The notes under the pieces are model-generated. The model was not told the origin of the DNA and did not search any database. It saw nothing but the letters and a program-made list of their open reading frames with translations. The position numbers were made by a program, and so were the translations under genes. A stretch of 64,000 nt of DNA from Roseateles violae (GTDB lineage Bacteria > Pseudomonadota > Gammaproteobacteria > Burkholderiales > Burkholderiaceae_C): the NCBI RefSeq assembly GCF_030410485.1, contig NZ_JAUHHC010000005.1, forward strand, positions 124,001 through 188,000, in the 5' to 3' direction. Positions 16,185-25,379 of this stretch are shown in pieces (position 1 is the first letter of the stretch; each line of letters begins with the position of its first letter).

Positions 16185-17399
16185 TTGACGACGAAGAAGA
16201 CGACGAAGCAGCAGCGCGCGACGGGCACCCAGCAGCGCCGGCCCAGGATAGGCCTGGCCCTGGCCGGCGGCGGCCCGCTGGGCGCCATCTACGAGATCGG
16301 CGCGCTGTGCGCGCTGGAGGAAGCGATCGCCGGCCTGGACTGCTGCGATTGCGAAGGCTATGTCGGCATCAGCGCGGGCGGCTTCATCGCCGCCGGCCTG
16401 GCCAACGGCCTGAGTCCGCGCCAGCTGTGCGCCGCCTTCATCGACGGCAGCGCCGCGCCGGCCGAGCGCTTCGAGCCGGCCCGGCTGCTGCAGCCGGCCT
16501 GGGACGAATTCGGCCAGCGCGCCAGGCGCCTGCCCGCGCTGCTGGCCCGCGCCGGCTGGGACAGCCTCGTCAAGCGCCGCTCGCTGCTGGCCGCGGCTGA
16601 ACGGCTGGGCCGAGCGCTGCCGACCGGCCTGCTGTCCAGCGAGGCGCTGGCCGCGCAGTTGCGACGCCAGTTCGAGCAGCCCGGCCGCAGCGATGATTTC
16701 CGCCAGCTGAAGCGCCGCCTGGTGCTGGTCGCCACCGATCTGGACAGCGGCGAGGCCGTGCCCTTCGGCATGCCGGGCCGCGACCATGTGCCGATCTCGC
16801 GCGCGGCCCAGGCCAGCGCGGCGCTGCCGGGCCTGTATCCGCCGGTCGAGATCGAGGGCCGCCACTATGTCGACGGCGCGCTGAAGAAGACCATCCACGC
16901 CTCCCTGCTTCTCGACGAGGGCGTCGACCTGCTGATCTGCCTGAACCCGCTGGTGCCCTACCGGGCCGAGGCCTCGGCCCCCATTCCCAGCCTGGTCGAC
17001 GGCGGCCTGCCCCTGGTGCTGAGCCAGACCTTGCGTTCGCTGATCCGCTCACGCCTGGAGCTGGGCCTGCGCGGCTACGAGAACAGCCATCCGGACACCG
17101 ACATCCTGCTGTTCGAGCCCGATCCCGGCGACGCCGAGATCTTCATGGCCAATACCTTCAGCTACTCGAAGCGCCGCCATCTGGCCGAACATGCCTACCA
17201 GGCCACGCGCGCGGCGCTGCGCGAGCGCGCGCCGCGCCTGCGCGAGCAGCTGGGCCGGCATGGCCTGGCCCTGCGCGAGGAGGTGCTGGCCGACGCGAGC
17301 CGGCGCCTGCTGAGCAGCCCCGCGCCGACGCGCACCGAGGCCGCGCTGCAGCGGCTGCGCGCCGACCTCGATCGGCTGGAAGCCGCTTACGCCAGATAA
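16185..17399 (+). CDS. Patatin-like phospholipase / lipid acyl hydrolase
   Basis: This 404-residue protein carries the three patatin elements: an oxyanion loop LALAGGGPLGAIYEIG (about residues 24-39), the nucleophile in GISAGG, and the aspartate in HYVDGALKKT. It is a serine-aspartate dyad acyl hydrolase acting on membrane or storage lipid. A basic, repetitive N-terminus (KKTTKQQ) precedes the domain. The only start before the oxyanion loop is TTG at 16185; it lies 11 bp after the phasin stop, so translation may be coupled to the phasin. There is no signal peptide. Its 3-prime end overlaps the convergent carboxypeptidase gene by 13 bp. Confidence 0.87.
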   Translation: MTTKKTTKQQRATGTQQRRPRIGLALAGGGPLGAIYEIGALCALEEAIAGLDCCDCEGYVGISAGGFIAAGLANGLSPRQLCAAFIDGSAAPAERFEPARLLQPAWDEFGQRARRLPALLARAGWDSLVKRRSLLAAAERLGRALPTGLLSSEALAAQLRRQFEQPGRSDDFRQLKRRLVLVATDLDSGEAVPFGMPGRDHVPISRAAQASAALPGLYPPVEIEGRHYVDGALKKTIHASLLLDEGVDLLICLNPLVPYRAEASAPIPSLVDGGLPLVLSQTLRSLIRSRLELGLRGYENSHPDTDILLFEPDPGDAEIFMANTFSYSKRRHLAEHAYQATRAALRERAPRLREQLGRHGLALREEVLADASRRLLSSPAPTRTEAALQRLRADLDRLEAAYAR

Positions 17400-18883
17400 C
17401 GCGCCTGCAGATGGGCGCGGAAATGCGCCGGGTTCAGCGTCTCGCCGCTGGCGCGGCGGACCAGCTCCGGCGTGGTCCAGCGGCTGCCCTGGCTCCAGAT
17501 GTTCTCGTTCAGCCAGCCGAACACCGGCGCCAGATCGCCGGCGGCGATGCGCGCATCCAGATCGGGCAGCGTACGCCGCATGCTCGCGAAGAACTGCGCC
17601 GCATACATCGCGCCCAGCGTGTAGCAGGGGAAGTAGCCGAACAGGCCGGCGCCCCAGTGCACGTCCTGCATGCAGCCGTCCTTGTAGTTGCCGCGCGTGT
17701 CCAGGCCCAAGAGCTCCATCATCTTGGCGTCCCACAGCGCCGGGATGTCCTCGCACTCGATCTGGCCCTCGATCAGCGCGCGCTCGATCTCGTAGCGCAG
17801 GATGATGTGGGCCGGGTAGGTCACCTCGTCGGCGTCCACGCGGATATAGCCGGGGCTCACGCGCGTCAGCAGGCGATGCAGATTGGCCGCCTCGAAGGCC
17901 GGTTGCTCGCCGAGGTGCTTGACCAGCAGCGGCTGCAGCAGCGCGGCAAAGGCCGGATGACTGCCCAGCTGCATCTCGAAGGACAGGCTCTGGCTTTCGT
18001 GCAGACCCATCGAGCGCGCGGCGGCCAGCGGCTGGCCCAGCCATTCGCGCGGCAGGTTCTGCTCGTAGCGGCCGTGGCCGGTCTCATGGATCACGCCCAT
18101 CAGGCTGGGCAGGAAGGAGTCCTCGCGGTAGCGCGTGGTCATGCGCACGTCCTCGGGCACGCCGCCGCAGAAGGGATGCGCGCTCTCGTCGAGGCGGCCG
18201 GCCTCGAAGTCGAAGCCCATCAGCCGCATCGCATCCAGGCCCAGCGCACGCTGCGCCTCCTTGGCGAACGGGCCCTGCGGCTGCAGCGTCGTCTCGCTCT
18301 GCTGGCGCGCCCGCACCTCGCGGATCAGGCCCGGCAGCCACTGGCGCAGGTCGCCGAACACGCGGTCGACTTCCGTCGCGCGCATGCCCGGCTCGTACTG
18401 GTCCATCAGCGCGTCGTAGAGCGACAGGCCGCTGCTCTCGGCCAGCAGCCGCGCTTCCTCGCGGGCCAGGCGCACGACCTCGCGCAGGTTCTCGACATAG
18501 CCGGCCCAGTCATTGGCCGGGCGTTGCTCGCGCCAGGCATGCTCGCAGCGCGAGTTGGCCAGGCTCTTGGCCTCGACCAGGCTTTGCGGCAGCGCGTTCG
18601 AGGCGCGCCAGACGCGGCCCATCTCGCGCAGATTGGCGCGCTGCGCCTCGTCCAGCGCCTCGCCCTCGGCGCGCGCCAGCAGTTCCTTCAGCGCCGGCTC
18701 GGTCGCCAGCTGGTGCATCAGCCCGCCCATCTCGGCCAGGGCCAGCGAGCGCGCCTCGTTGCCCTTGGCCGGCATATTGGCCGACTGGTCCCAGGAGGCG
18801 ATCGCCTGCAGATGGGCGAGGTGATGCAGGCGGCGGTGGCGCTGCTGCAGATCTTCGTAGGCGCTGGTGGCGGCGTTGCTCAT
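17387..18883 (-). CDS. M32 family metallocarboxypeptidase
   Basis: This 498-residue cytosolic enzyme contains the zinc site HETGHGRYEQ (HExGH) and the downstream glutamate in GLHESQS, which define family M32 (thermostable carboxypeptidase 1). It removes C-terminal residues from peptides, with broad specificity except usually proline. Other conserved segments are HLAHLQAIASWDQSANMP at the N-terminus and DADEVTYPAHIILRYEIE near the C-terminus. The ATG at 18883 is chosen because the family begins near here; the frame extends 11 codons further. Length matches the family (about 500). It is a single gene, not linked to its neighbours. Confidence 0.93.
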   Translation of the reverse strand: MSNAATSAYEDLQQRHRRLHHLAHLQAIASWDQSANMPAKGNEARSLALAEMGGLMHQLATEPALKELLARAEGEALDEAQRANLREMGRVWRASNALPQSLVEAKSLANSRCEHAWREQRPANDWAGYVENLREVVRLAREEARLLAESSGLSLYDALMDQYEPGMRATEVDRVFGDLRQWLPGLIREVRARQQSETTLQPQGPFAKEAQRALGLDAMRLMGFDFEAGRLDESAHPFCGGVPEDVRMTTRYREDSFLPSLMGVIHETGHGRYEQNLPREWLGQPLAAARSMGLHESQSLSFEMQLGSHPAFAALLQPLLVKHLGEQPAFEAANLHRLLTRVSPGYIRVDADEVTYPAHIILRYEIERALIEGQIECEDIPALWDAKMMELLGLDTRGNYKDGCMQDVHWGAGLFGYFPCYTLGAMYAAQFFASMRRTLPDLDARIAAGDLAPVFGWLNENIWSQGSRWTTPELVRRASGETLNPAHFRAHLQARYLA

Positions 18884-18956
18884 GGCGATGGCGAGGCGGG
18901 TTCGGAAAGCCGCCATTCTCGCCGCTGGCCGGGCCGCTGCGAAATTCAGCCCGGCT

Positions 18957-19451
18957 TCAGGCCACCAGCCGCTCGGCGACCCACAGGCCGAACGTCGTCA
19001 TCAGCAGATAGCGCAAGAACTTGCCGATGGCCATATAGCCGACGCAGGGCCAGAAGGGCAGGCGCAGCCAGCCGGCGACCGCGCACAGCGGATCGCCGAC
19101 GATGGGCAGCCAGCTCAGCAGGCAAGCCCTGGCCCCGAAGCGCTGCAGCCAGACCAGGGCCTTGGCCTCGGTCGGCGCGTGGTGCGTGGCGCGCTCGTAG
19201 ACGCGCTCGGCGCCATAGCCCATCCACCAGCTGATCGCCCCGCCCATCGTGTTGCCTATCGTCGCGACGACGATGGCCGGCCAGAACAGGCTGGGATCGG
19301 CCTTGACCAGCAGGAACACCGCCGGCTCGGACCCGAGCGGCAGCAGGGTGGCCGAGACCAGGGCAATGATGAAGACGCTGGGCAGACCCACCTTGGGCAG
19401 CGCCAGGGTGGCCAGCAGGCCTTCGATCAGCGACTGCAGATAGGCTTCCAT
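18957..19451 (-). CDS. YqaA family inner-membrane protein (DedA-like)
   Basis: This 164-residue protein has four to five hydrophobic segments and the family segments ATLLPLGSEPAVFLL and ATIGNTMGGAISWWMGYGAE, plus LSWLPIVGDPLCAVAGWLRL. These resemble YqaA and, more distantly, DedA/VTT proteins, which are inner-membrane transport or lipid-scrambling proteins of poorly known function. It diverges from dusB with an 80-bp spacer; the dusB-side TATACT (19489-19494) is a possible -10 box. Confidence 0.85.
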   Translation of the reverse strand: MEAYLQSLIEGLLATLALPKVGLPSVFIIALVSATLLPLGSEPAVFLLVKADPSLFWPAIVVATIGNTMGGAISWWMGYGAERVYERATHHAPTEAKALVWLQRFGARACLLSWLPIVGDPLCAVAGWLRLPFWPCVGYMAIGKFLRYLLMTTFGLWVAERLVA

Positions 19452-19531
19452 CGGCGCGATTATGGAGGGACCGCGCGGCGCTTAAAGGTATACTTCTGCC
19501 TCTTTTTTGAGCAGCCTCGACCTTCTCTTTG

Positions 19532-20608
19532 ATGCCGTCCGCCGTGAAGATTGGCCCCTACGAATTGCCGAACAATCTGTTCGTGGCGCCGATGGCCGGT
19601 GTCACCGACCGGCCGTTTCGCCAGCTCTGCCGCCGCCTGGGCGCCGGCTATGCGGTCAGCGAGATGGTGACCTCGCGCAAGGATCTTTGGCACAGCCTGA
19701 AGACCTCGCGCCGCGCCAACCACGAGGGCGAGGCGGCGCCGATCGCCGTGCAGATCGCCGGCACCGACGCGCAGATGATGGCCGAGGCGACCCACTACAA
19801 CATCGGCCGCGGCGCGCAGATCATCGACATCAATATGGGCTGCCCGGCCAAGAAGGTCTGCAACAAATGGGCCGGCTCGGCACTGATGCAGGACGAGCCG
19901 CTGGCGCTGCAGATCATCGCGGCCGTTGTCGAGGCTGCGCGCGCGATGGGCGATGTGCCGGTGACCCTGAAGATGCGCACCGGCTGGTGCGAGAGCGAGA
20001 AGAACGCGGTACGCCTGGCGCTGGCCGCGCAGGAGGCCGGCGTGGCGATGGTGACCGTGCACGGCCGCACGCGCGAGCAGGGCTACAAGGGCAGCGCCGA
20101 ATACGCGACGATTGCCGCGGTCAAGGCGGCGCTGCGCATCCCGGTCGTCGCCAACGGCGATGTCGATTCGCCGCGCAAGGCCCGCGAGGTGCTGGCGCTG
20201 ACCGGTGCCGACGCGGTGATGATAGGCCGCGCGGCCCAGGGCCGGCCCTGGATCTTCCGCGAGACCGCGCATTTCCTCGCCACCGGCGAAGAGCTGCCGG
20301 CGCCGACCGTGCGCGAGGCGGCCGACTGGCTGGTCGAGCATCTGCACGACCACTACAGCCTCTACGGCGAGCTGACCGGCATGCGCAGCGCGCGCAAGCA
20401 CATTGGCTGGGCCGTGCGCGGCCTGCCCGGCGGCGAGGCCTTCCGCCAGCAGATGAATCTGCTGGAAAGCAGCGCGGCCCAGGTTGAGGCGCTGACGCGC
20501 TGGTTCGAGGAGCTGGCCGCGCAATACGAGCGGCTGCCCTATCTGGAGGCGGTGGCGGCCAATGACGACGACAACGAAGAAGAACCAACAAAGAAAAGAG
20601 AGGCCTGA
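19532..20608 (+). CDS. dusB: tRNA-dihydrouridine synthase B
   Basis: This 358-residue FMN enzyme reduces specific uridines in tRNA to dihydrouridine. It shows the TIM-barrel start LFVAPMAGVTDRPFR, the catalytic cysteine in NMGCPAKKVCNKWAGSAL, the substrate motif VTVHGRTREQGYKG and the FMN phosphate site ANGDVDSPRKA and IGRAAQGRPWIF. The ATG at 19532 is used; a TTG one codon upstream is less likely. It is followed after 3 bp by fis, the conserved dusB-fis arrangement of proteobacteria. The C-terminus ends in an unusual acidic then basic stretch. In this arrangement dusB-fis is usually growth-phase controlled; the sequence shows only a TATACT -10 candidate. Confidence 0.96.
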   Translation: MPSAVKIGPYELPNNLFVAPMAGVTDRPFRQLCRRLGAGYAVSEMVTSRKDLWHSLKTSRRANHEGEAAPIAVQIAGTDAQMMAEATHYNIGRGAQIIDINMGCPAKKVCNKWAGSALMQDEPLALQIIAAVVEAARAMGDVPVTLKMRTGWCESEKNAVRLALAAQEAGVAMVTVHGRTREQGYKGSAEYATIAAVKAALRIPVVANGDVDSPRKAREVLALTGADAVMIGRAAQGRPWIFRETAHFLATGEELPAPTVREAADWLVEHLHDHYSLYGELTGMRSARKHIGWAVRGLPGGEAFRQQMNLLESSAAQVEALTRWFEELAAQYERLPYLEAVAANDDDNEEEPTKKREA

Positions 20609-20611
20609 GGC

Positions 20612-20845
20612 ATGACCCCGAAACCGATCGAGCAATGCGTGCGCGAGAACCTGGAAGCCTATTTCCGCGATCTCGACGGCGAGGAACCGCATTCGATGCA
20701 CGAGATGCTGATCAGCCTGGTCGAGAAGCCGCTGCTGGAGGTCGTGATGGCCAAGGCCCAGGGCAACCAGAGCAAGGCCGCCGACTGGCTGGGCATCAAC
20801 CGCAACACGCTGCGCCGCAAGCTGACCGAGCACAAGATGCTCTGA
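20612..20845 (+). CDS. fis: DNA-binding protein Fis
   Basis: This 77-residue nucleoid protein has the Fis C-terminal helix-turn-helix [20 protein letters not shown], and a short N-terminal dimerisation part with [12 protein letters not shown]. It binds and bends DNA and regulates rRNA, recombination and growth-phase genes. It is shorter than E. coli Fis (98 residues) because the N-terminal beta hairpin is reduced, as is usual in betaproteobacteria. It sits 3 bp after dusB and 28 bp before purH, so all three are likely cotranscribed. Confidence 0.97.
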   Translation: MTPKPIEQCVRENLEAYFRDLDGEEPHSMHEMLISLVEKPLLEVVMAKAQGNQSKAADWLGINRNTLRRKLTEHKML

Positions 20846-20873
20846 CCGAATTCGAAACCCACCGAGAACCCCC

Positions 20874-22454
20874 ATGTCGCAACTGACCGCCCTGATCTCC
20901 GTGTCCGACAAGACCGGCATCGTCGACTTCGCCCAGGCCCTGCACGGCCTCGGCGTCAAGCTGCTGTCCACCGGCGGCACCGCCAAGCTGCTGGCCGATG
21001 CCGGCCTGCCGGTCACCGAGGTGGCCCAGCACACCGGCTTCCCGGAGATGCTGGACGGCCGCGTCAAGACCCTGCACCCGAAGATCCACGGCGGCCTGCT
21101 GGCACGCCGCGACCTGCCCGAGCATGTGGCCGCGCTGAATGAGCATGGCATCGCCACGATCGACATCCTGGCCGTCAATCTCTACCCCTTCGAGGCCACC
21201 GTCGCCAAGCCCGGCTGCACGCTGGAGGACGCGATCGAGAACATCGACATCGGCGGCCCGGCGATGGTGCGCAGCGCGGCCAAGAACTGGAAGGACGTGA
21301 CGGTGTTGACCGACGCCGGCCAGTACGCGCAGGTGCTGGAAGAACTGAAGAGCGCCGGCAGGACCAGCGACAAGACCCGTTTCGCCTGCAGCGTCGCCGC
21401 CTTCAACCGCATCGCCCAGTACGACGCCGCGATCAGCAACTACCTCAGCGCGATCAACGAGGACGGCTCGCACAGCGCCTACCCGGCGCAGATGAACAGC
21501 AGCTTTGTCAAGGTGCAGGACCTGCGCTATGGCGAGAACTCGCACCAGAGCGCGGCGCTCTACCGCGACCTCTACCCGGCGCCCGGCTCCCTGGTCACCG
21601 GCAAGCAGCTGCAGGGCAAGGAACTCAGCTACAACAATATCGCCGACGCCGACGCGGCCTGGGAATGCGTGAAGAGCTTCGAGGCACCGGCCTGCGTGAT
21701 CGTCAAGCACGCGAATCCCTGCGGCGTCGCCGTCGCGGCGACGGCCGCCGAGGCCTATGCCAAGGCCTTCAAGACCGACCCGACCAGCGCCTTCGGCGGC
21801 ATCATTGCCTTCAACCGCATCGTCGACAAGGCGGCGGCCGAACTGGTCGTCAAGCAGTTCGTCGAGGTGCTGATGGCGCCCGGCTTCACGGACGAAGCCA
21901 AGGCCATCTTCGCGCCCAAGGCCAATGTGCGCCTCTTGCAGATCGAGCTGCCGCCGGGCGGCGCCACGCCCTGGCTGCAGGGCCGCAATCACGGCGACAG
22001 CAAGCGCGTCGGCTCGGGCCTGCTGCTGCAGACGGCCGACAACCACTTCCTGAAGAAGGAAGACCTGAAGATCGTCACCACCCTGCAGCCCAGCGCGCAG
22101 CAGCTCGACGACCTGCTGTTCGCCTGGACCGTCGCGCAATACGTGAAGAGCAATGCGATCGTGTTCTGCGGCGAGGGCATGACCCTGGGCGTCGGCGCCG
22201 GCCAGATGAGCCGCATCGACTCGGCCCGCATCGCATCGATCAAGGCCGAGAACGCGCAGCTGAGCCTGAAGGGCTCGGCCGTCGCCAGCGACGCCTTCTT
22301 CCCCTTCCGCGACGGCCTCGACGTGCTGGCCGATGCCGGCGCCAGCTGCGTGATCCAGCCGGGTGGCTCGATGCGCGACGAGGAAGTGATCGCCGCCGCC
22401 AACGAGCGCGGCATCGCGATGGTCTTCACCGGCGTGCGCCACTTCCGCCATTGA
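20874..22454 (+). CDS. purH: Bifunctional AICAR transformylase / IMP cyclohydrolase
   Basis: This 526-residue cytosolic enzyme performs the last two steps of purine synthesis: formylation of AICAR with 10-formyl-THF and closure to IMP. The N-terminal cyclohydrolase domain has [24 protein letters not shown] and [15 protein letters not shown]. The transformylase domain has the catalytic lysine-histidine in [10 protein letters not shown], then DPTSAFGGI and the terminal [20 protein letters not shown]. Length equals the family norm. In many betaproteobacteria ruvC follows directly; here four genes intervene. The segment after the stop (22455-22500) contains a GC-rich imperfect stem (around GGCGCGCGGCCC and GGGCCGGCGC) that may terminate transcription. 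Confidence 0.97.
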   Translation: MSQLTALISVSDKTGIVDFAQALHGLGVKLLSTGGTAKLLADAGLPVTEVAQHTGFPEMLDGRVKTLHPKIHGGLLARRDLPEHVAALNEHGIATIDILAVNLYPFEATVAKPGCTLEDAIENIDIGGPAMVRSAAKNWKDVTVLTDAGQYAQVLEELKSAGRTSDKTRFACSVAAFNRIAQYDAAISNYLSAINEDGSHSAYPAQMNSSFVKVQDLRYGENSHQSAALYRDLYPAPGSLVTGKQLQGKELSYNNIADADAAWECVKSFEAPACVIVKHANPCGVAVAATAAEAYAKAFKTDPTSAFGGIIAFNRIVDKAAAELVVKQFVEVLMAPGFTDEAKAIFAPKANVRLLQIELPPGGATPWLQGRNHGDSKRVGSGLLLQTADNHFLKKEDLKIVTTLQPSAQQLDDLLFAWTVAQYVKSNAIVFCGEGMTLGVGAGQMSRIDSARIASIKAENAQLSLKGSAVASDAFFPFRDGLDVLADAGASCVIQPGGSMRDEEVIAAANERGIAMVFTGVRHFRH

Positions 22455-22566
22455 GCGTCGGCGCGCGGCCCGCGATTAGGGCCGGCGCTCTAGCCGGGGG
22501 CCAACACGCTTGGCCCGCCCCGTCATTGCGGTTAGCCTCGACGCAGATGATGACGGAGACGATTTG

Positions 22567-23079
22567 ATGAGACGACGCGGCCTGCTGAAGCTGGGCCTTG
22601 GCGCCACCGTGCTGCTGGGCCTTGCCGGCGGCGGCCTGGCCCTGCTGAAGCCCGGCCTGGGCAAGGACGGCCATCTGAGCGCCGAGTCGCGCGCGCTGCT
22701 GGGCGCGGTCGCGCTGGCGCTGATGGACGGGCTGTGGCCCGCCGACGCGCTAGCGCGCGAGGCCGATCTGGCCCGCTATCTGGACCGGCTCGACGGCAGC
22801 ATCGCCGGCCTGCCGGCAGCGCTGCGCGGCGATCTCTCGCAGCTGCTCTCGCTGCTGGGCAGCAGCGGCGGCCGGCTGGCCCTGAGCGGCCTGGCCGCCG
22901 ACTGGAGCCGCGTGCCGACCACCGAGCTGCAGGCGGCGCTCGACGCGATGCGCGTCTCCGGCAGCGACACGCGCCAGCAGGTCTATCGCGCGCTGCGCGA
23001 TCTCGGCTGCCTGGTCTTCTTCGCCGAGCCGGCCCATGCGCGGCTGGCCGGCTATCCGGGCCCGCGAGAAATTCCATGA
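22567..23079 (+). CDS. Small subunit-like partner of the GMC oxidoreductase, Tat-type leader
   Basis: This 170-residue protein begins MRRRGLLKLGLGATVLLG, a twin-arginine-like leader with a hydrophobic segment. An Ala/Leu-rich helical domain follows that resembles gluconate 2-dehydrogenase subunit 3-type proteins. Such partners help export or mature periplasmic GMC dehydrogenases. Its stop overlaps the GMC gene start by 4 bp (ATGA), so the two are translationally coupled and likely form a complex. No cytochrome c subunit is encoded next to them. The ATG at 22567 has GACGGAGACGA upstream. Function is inferred mainly from context. Confidence 0.65.
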   Translation: MRRRGLLKLGLGATVLLGLAGGGLALLKPGLGKDGHLSAESRALLGAVALALMDGLWPADALAREADLARYLDRLDGSIAGLPAALRGDLSQLLSLLGSSGGRLALSGLAADWSRVPTTELQAALDAMRVSGSDTRQQVYRALRDLGCLVFFAEPAHARLAGYPGPREIP

Positions 23080-24692
23080 CCAACAACAGCATCCCCGACC
23101 CGATCCGCGAGGGCCTGGCGCGCGGCTGGCATGTCTTCGGCGGCGCGCAGCCGGCGGCCGCCCCCGCGCTGGACTGCGATGTCGCCATCATCGGCAGCGG
23201 CGCCGGCGCCGGCATCACGGCCGAGCTGCTGGCCAAGGCCGGGCTCGCCGTCGTCATCGTCGAGGAAGGCCCGCTGCGCTCCAGCTCGGACTTCCACCAG
23301 CGCGAGGACCAGGCCTATTCGACGCTGTACCAGGAGGCCGGCGGCCGCAAGACGGCCGACCAGGCGATGCCGGTGCTGCAGGGCCGCTGCGTCGGCGGCT
23401 CGACCACGGTCAACTGGACCGGCTCCTTCCGCACGCCGGCCGACACGCTGGCCTACTGGGCCCGGCATTTCGGCCTGGAGGACTTCAACCCGGCGGCGAT
23501 GGCGCCCTGGTTCGAGCAGGTCGAGCGGCGGCTCGGCATCGCCGAATGGCCGACCGCGCCGAACGAGAACAATGCGGTGCTGCGCCGCGGCGCGGCCAAG
23601 CTGGGCCTGGCCGCGGCGACCATGCAGCGCAACGTCAAGGGCTGCTGGAACCTGGGCTCCTGCGGCCTCGGCTGCCCGACCAATGCCAAGCAATCGATGC
23701 TGGTGACGACCATCCCGGCCGCGCTGGACCTGGGCGCCCGCCTGCTCGTGCAGACGCGCGCGCAGAAGTTCGAGCTGAAGGAGGGCGCGGTCGACGCGCT
23801 GCGGTGCCAGCCGGTCGCGCTCGACGGCGCGGTCAGCGGCGCCGAGATCCGCATCCGCGCGCGCCACTATGTGCTGGCCGGCGGCGCGATCAATTCGCCG
23901 GCCCTGCTGCTGCGCTCGGGCGCGCCCGATCCGCATGGGCTGCTGGGCAGGCGAACCTTCTTGCATCCGACCGTCGCCAGCCATGCGCTGTTCGAGCAGC
24001 CGGTGCAGGGCTGGGCCGGCGCGCCGCTGAGCGTCTATTCCGATCATTTCCTGCGTACCCAGCCTGTCGATGGGCCGATCGGCTACAAGCTGGAGGTGGC
24101 ACCGGTGCACCCGGCCTTCGCGCTGACCAATCTGGGCGGCCTGGGCGCGACACTGGCCGAGCGCGCGCGCAGCCTGCCGAATGCGCAGCTGATGATCGGC
24201 CTGCTGCGCGACGGCTTCCATGCCGAGTCGCCCGGCGGCAGCGTGGCACTGCGCGGCGACGGCAGCCCGCAGCTGCACTATGCGCTGAACGACTACCTGC
24301 TGAGCGGCGTGCGCCGCGCCTATCTGAGCATGGCCGAGATCCAGTTTGCCGCCGGCGCACAATCGGTGCGGCCGGTGCACGAGCAGGCGGCCGACTACAA
24401 GAGCTGGCAGGAGGCGCGCGCGGGCATCGCGCGGCTGGACATGCGGCCCTATCTGGCCACCGTCGGCAGCGCCCATGTGATGGGCGGCTGCAATCTGGCG
24501 GCCGATTCGGCGCGCGGCGTCGTGCGGCCGGACGGCCGGCATTGGCAGCTGGCCAATCTGTCGGTGCACGATGGCTCGCTGTTCCCGACCAGCATCGGCG
24601 CGAATCCGCAGCTGAGCGTCTACGGCATGGCCGCCAGGCTGGCCAGCGGGCTGGCGCGCGAATTGAGCGGCAGGTCGGTGACGCTGGCCTGA
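23076..24692 (+). CDS. GMC family FAD-dependent oxidoreductase
   Basis: This 538-residue flavoprotein has the FAD dinucleotide fold (DVAIIGSGAGAGITAELLAK, residues 35-54), the GRCVGGSTTVNWTG GMC signature, the second signature VLAGGAINSPALLLRSG, and the C-terminal HDGSLFPTSIGANPQLSVYG with the catalytic-site histidine-asparagine region (VMGGCNLA). It oxidises an alcohol or sterol-like substrate. A Cys-rich CWNLGSCGLGCPTNAK segment (about residues 188-203) resembles the Fe-S or Cys insertion seen in long-chain alcohol oxidases and related GMC proteins. It is coupled to the Tat-type partner upstream, so the pair may work in the periplasm. The substrate is unknown. Confidence 0.88.
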   Translation: MTNNSIPDPIREGLARGWHVFGGAQPAAAPALDCDVAIIGSGAGAGITAELLAKAGLAVVIVEEGPLRSSSDFHQREDQAYSTLYQEAGGRKTADQAMPVLQGRCVGGSTTVNWTGSFRTPADTLAYWARHFGLEDFNPAAMAPWFEQVERRLGIAEWPTAPNENNAVLRRGAAKLGLAAATMQRNVKGCWNLGSCGLGCPTNAKQSMLVTTIPAALDLGARLLVQTRAQKFELKEGAVDALRCQPVALDGAVSGAEIRIRARHYVLAGGAINSPALLLRSGAPDPHGLLGRRTFLHPTVASHALFEQPVQGWAGAPLSVYSDHFLRTQPVDGPIGYKLEVAPVHPAFALTNLGGLGATLAERARSLPNAQLMIGLLRDGFHAESPGGSVALRGDGSPQLHYALNDYLLSGVRRAYLSMAEIQFAAGAQSVRPVHEQAADYKSWQEARAGIARLDMRPYLATVGSAHVMGGCNLAADSARGVVRPDGRHWQLANLSVHDGSLFPTSIGANPQLSVYGMAARLASGLARELSGRSVTLA

Positions 24693-24749
24693 GGTCGGCC
24701 TGGGGGATCGACCGATGGCCGCGCCGCGCGGCGCAGGGATAATCGCGCC

Positions 24750-25379
24750 ATGTCTCTAGCCGATCTCATGGGTCCGCTGCTGGCCGGCCTGGCGCGCCTG
24801 ATCACCGGCGCCCAGGGCCATTGGAAGGGTTGTCCCCCGACCAGTGACCAGCGCATCTACTTCGCCAACCACCAAAGCCATTTCGACTGGGTCCTGATCT
24901 GGGCCGCGCTGCCGCGCGAGCTGCGCACGATCACCCGGCCGATCGCCGCGCGCGACTACTGGACCAGCAGCAAGCTCAAGGGCTGGCTGACCGCCGCCGT
25001 CTTCAATGCGATCTATGTCTCGCGCACGCGCAGCACGCCGGACGAGGATCCGCTGGAGCCGCTGATCGATGCGCTGGGCAGCGGCGACTCGCTGGTGATC
25101 TTTCCCGAGGGCACGCGCTCGAACAAGGGCGAGCCGCAGCCCTTCAAGGCCGGCCTTTTCCACCTGGCCGAGCAGTTCCCGAATGTGCAGCTGATCCCGA
25201 CCTGGATCGACAACGTCCAGCGCGTGATGCCCAAGGGCGAGGTCGTGCCGGTGCCCATTCTGTGCACGGTGACCTTCGGCGAGCCGCTGCAGCTGCAGCC
25301 GGGCGAGGACAAGCGCGCCTTTCTGGAGCGCGCCCGTAACGCGGTGATCGCGCAGCGGCCGGTCGTGGAGCGCGCCTGA
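24750..25379 (+). CDS. Lysophospholipid acyltransferase (PlsC-like)
   Basis: This 209-residue membrane-associated enzyme has the acyltransferase motifs [11 protein letters not shown] (NHx4D, residues 32-37), a second block with [17 protein letters not shown] (motif III) and [13 protein letters not shown] (motif IV). It likely transfers an acyl chain to lysophosphatidic acid or a related lysolipid. Its stop overlaps the start of the CDP-diglyceride synthase gene (TGATG), and the two steps are consecutive in phospholipid synthesis, which supports the assignment. As a second copy beside any housekeeping plsC, it could serve a special lipid. GATAAT (24738-24743) shortly upstream of the ATG could be a -10 box. 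Confidence 0.9.
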   Translation: MSLADLMGPLLAGLARLITGAQGHWKGCPPTSDQRIYFANHQSHFDWVLIWAALPRELRTITRPIAARDYWTSSKLKGWLTAAVFNAIYVSRTRSTPDEDPLEPLIDALGSGDSLVIFPEGTRSNKGEPQPFKAGLFHLAEQFPNVQLIPTWIDNVQRVMPKGEVVPVPILCTVTFGEPLQLQPGEDKRAFLERARNAVIAQRPVVERA

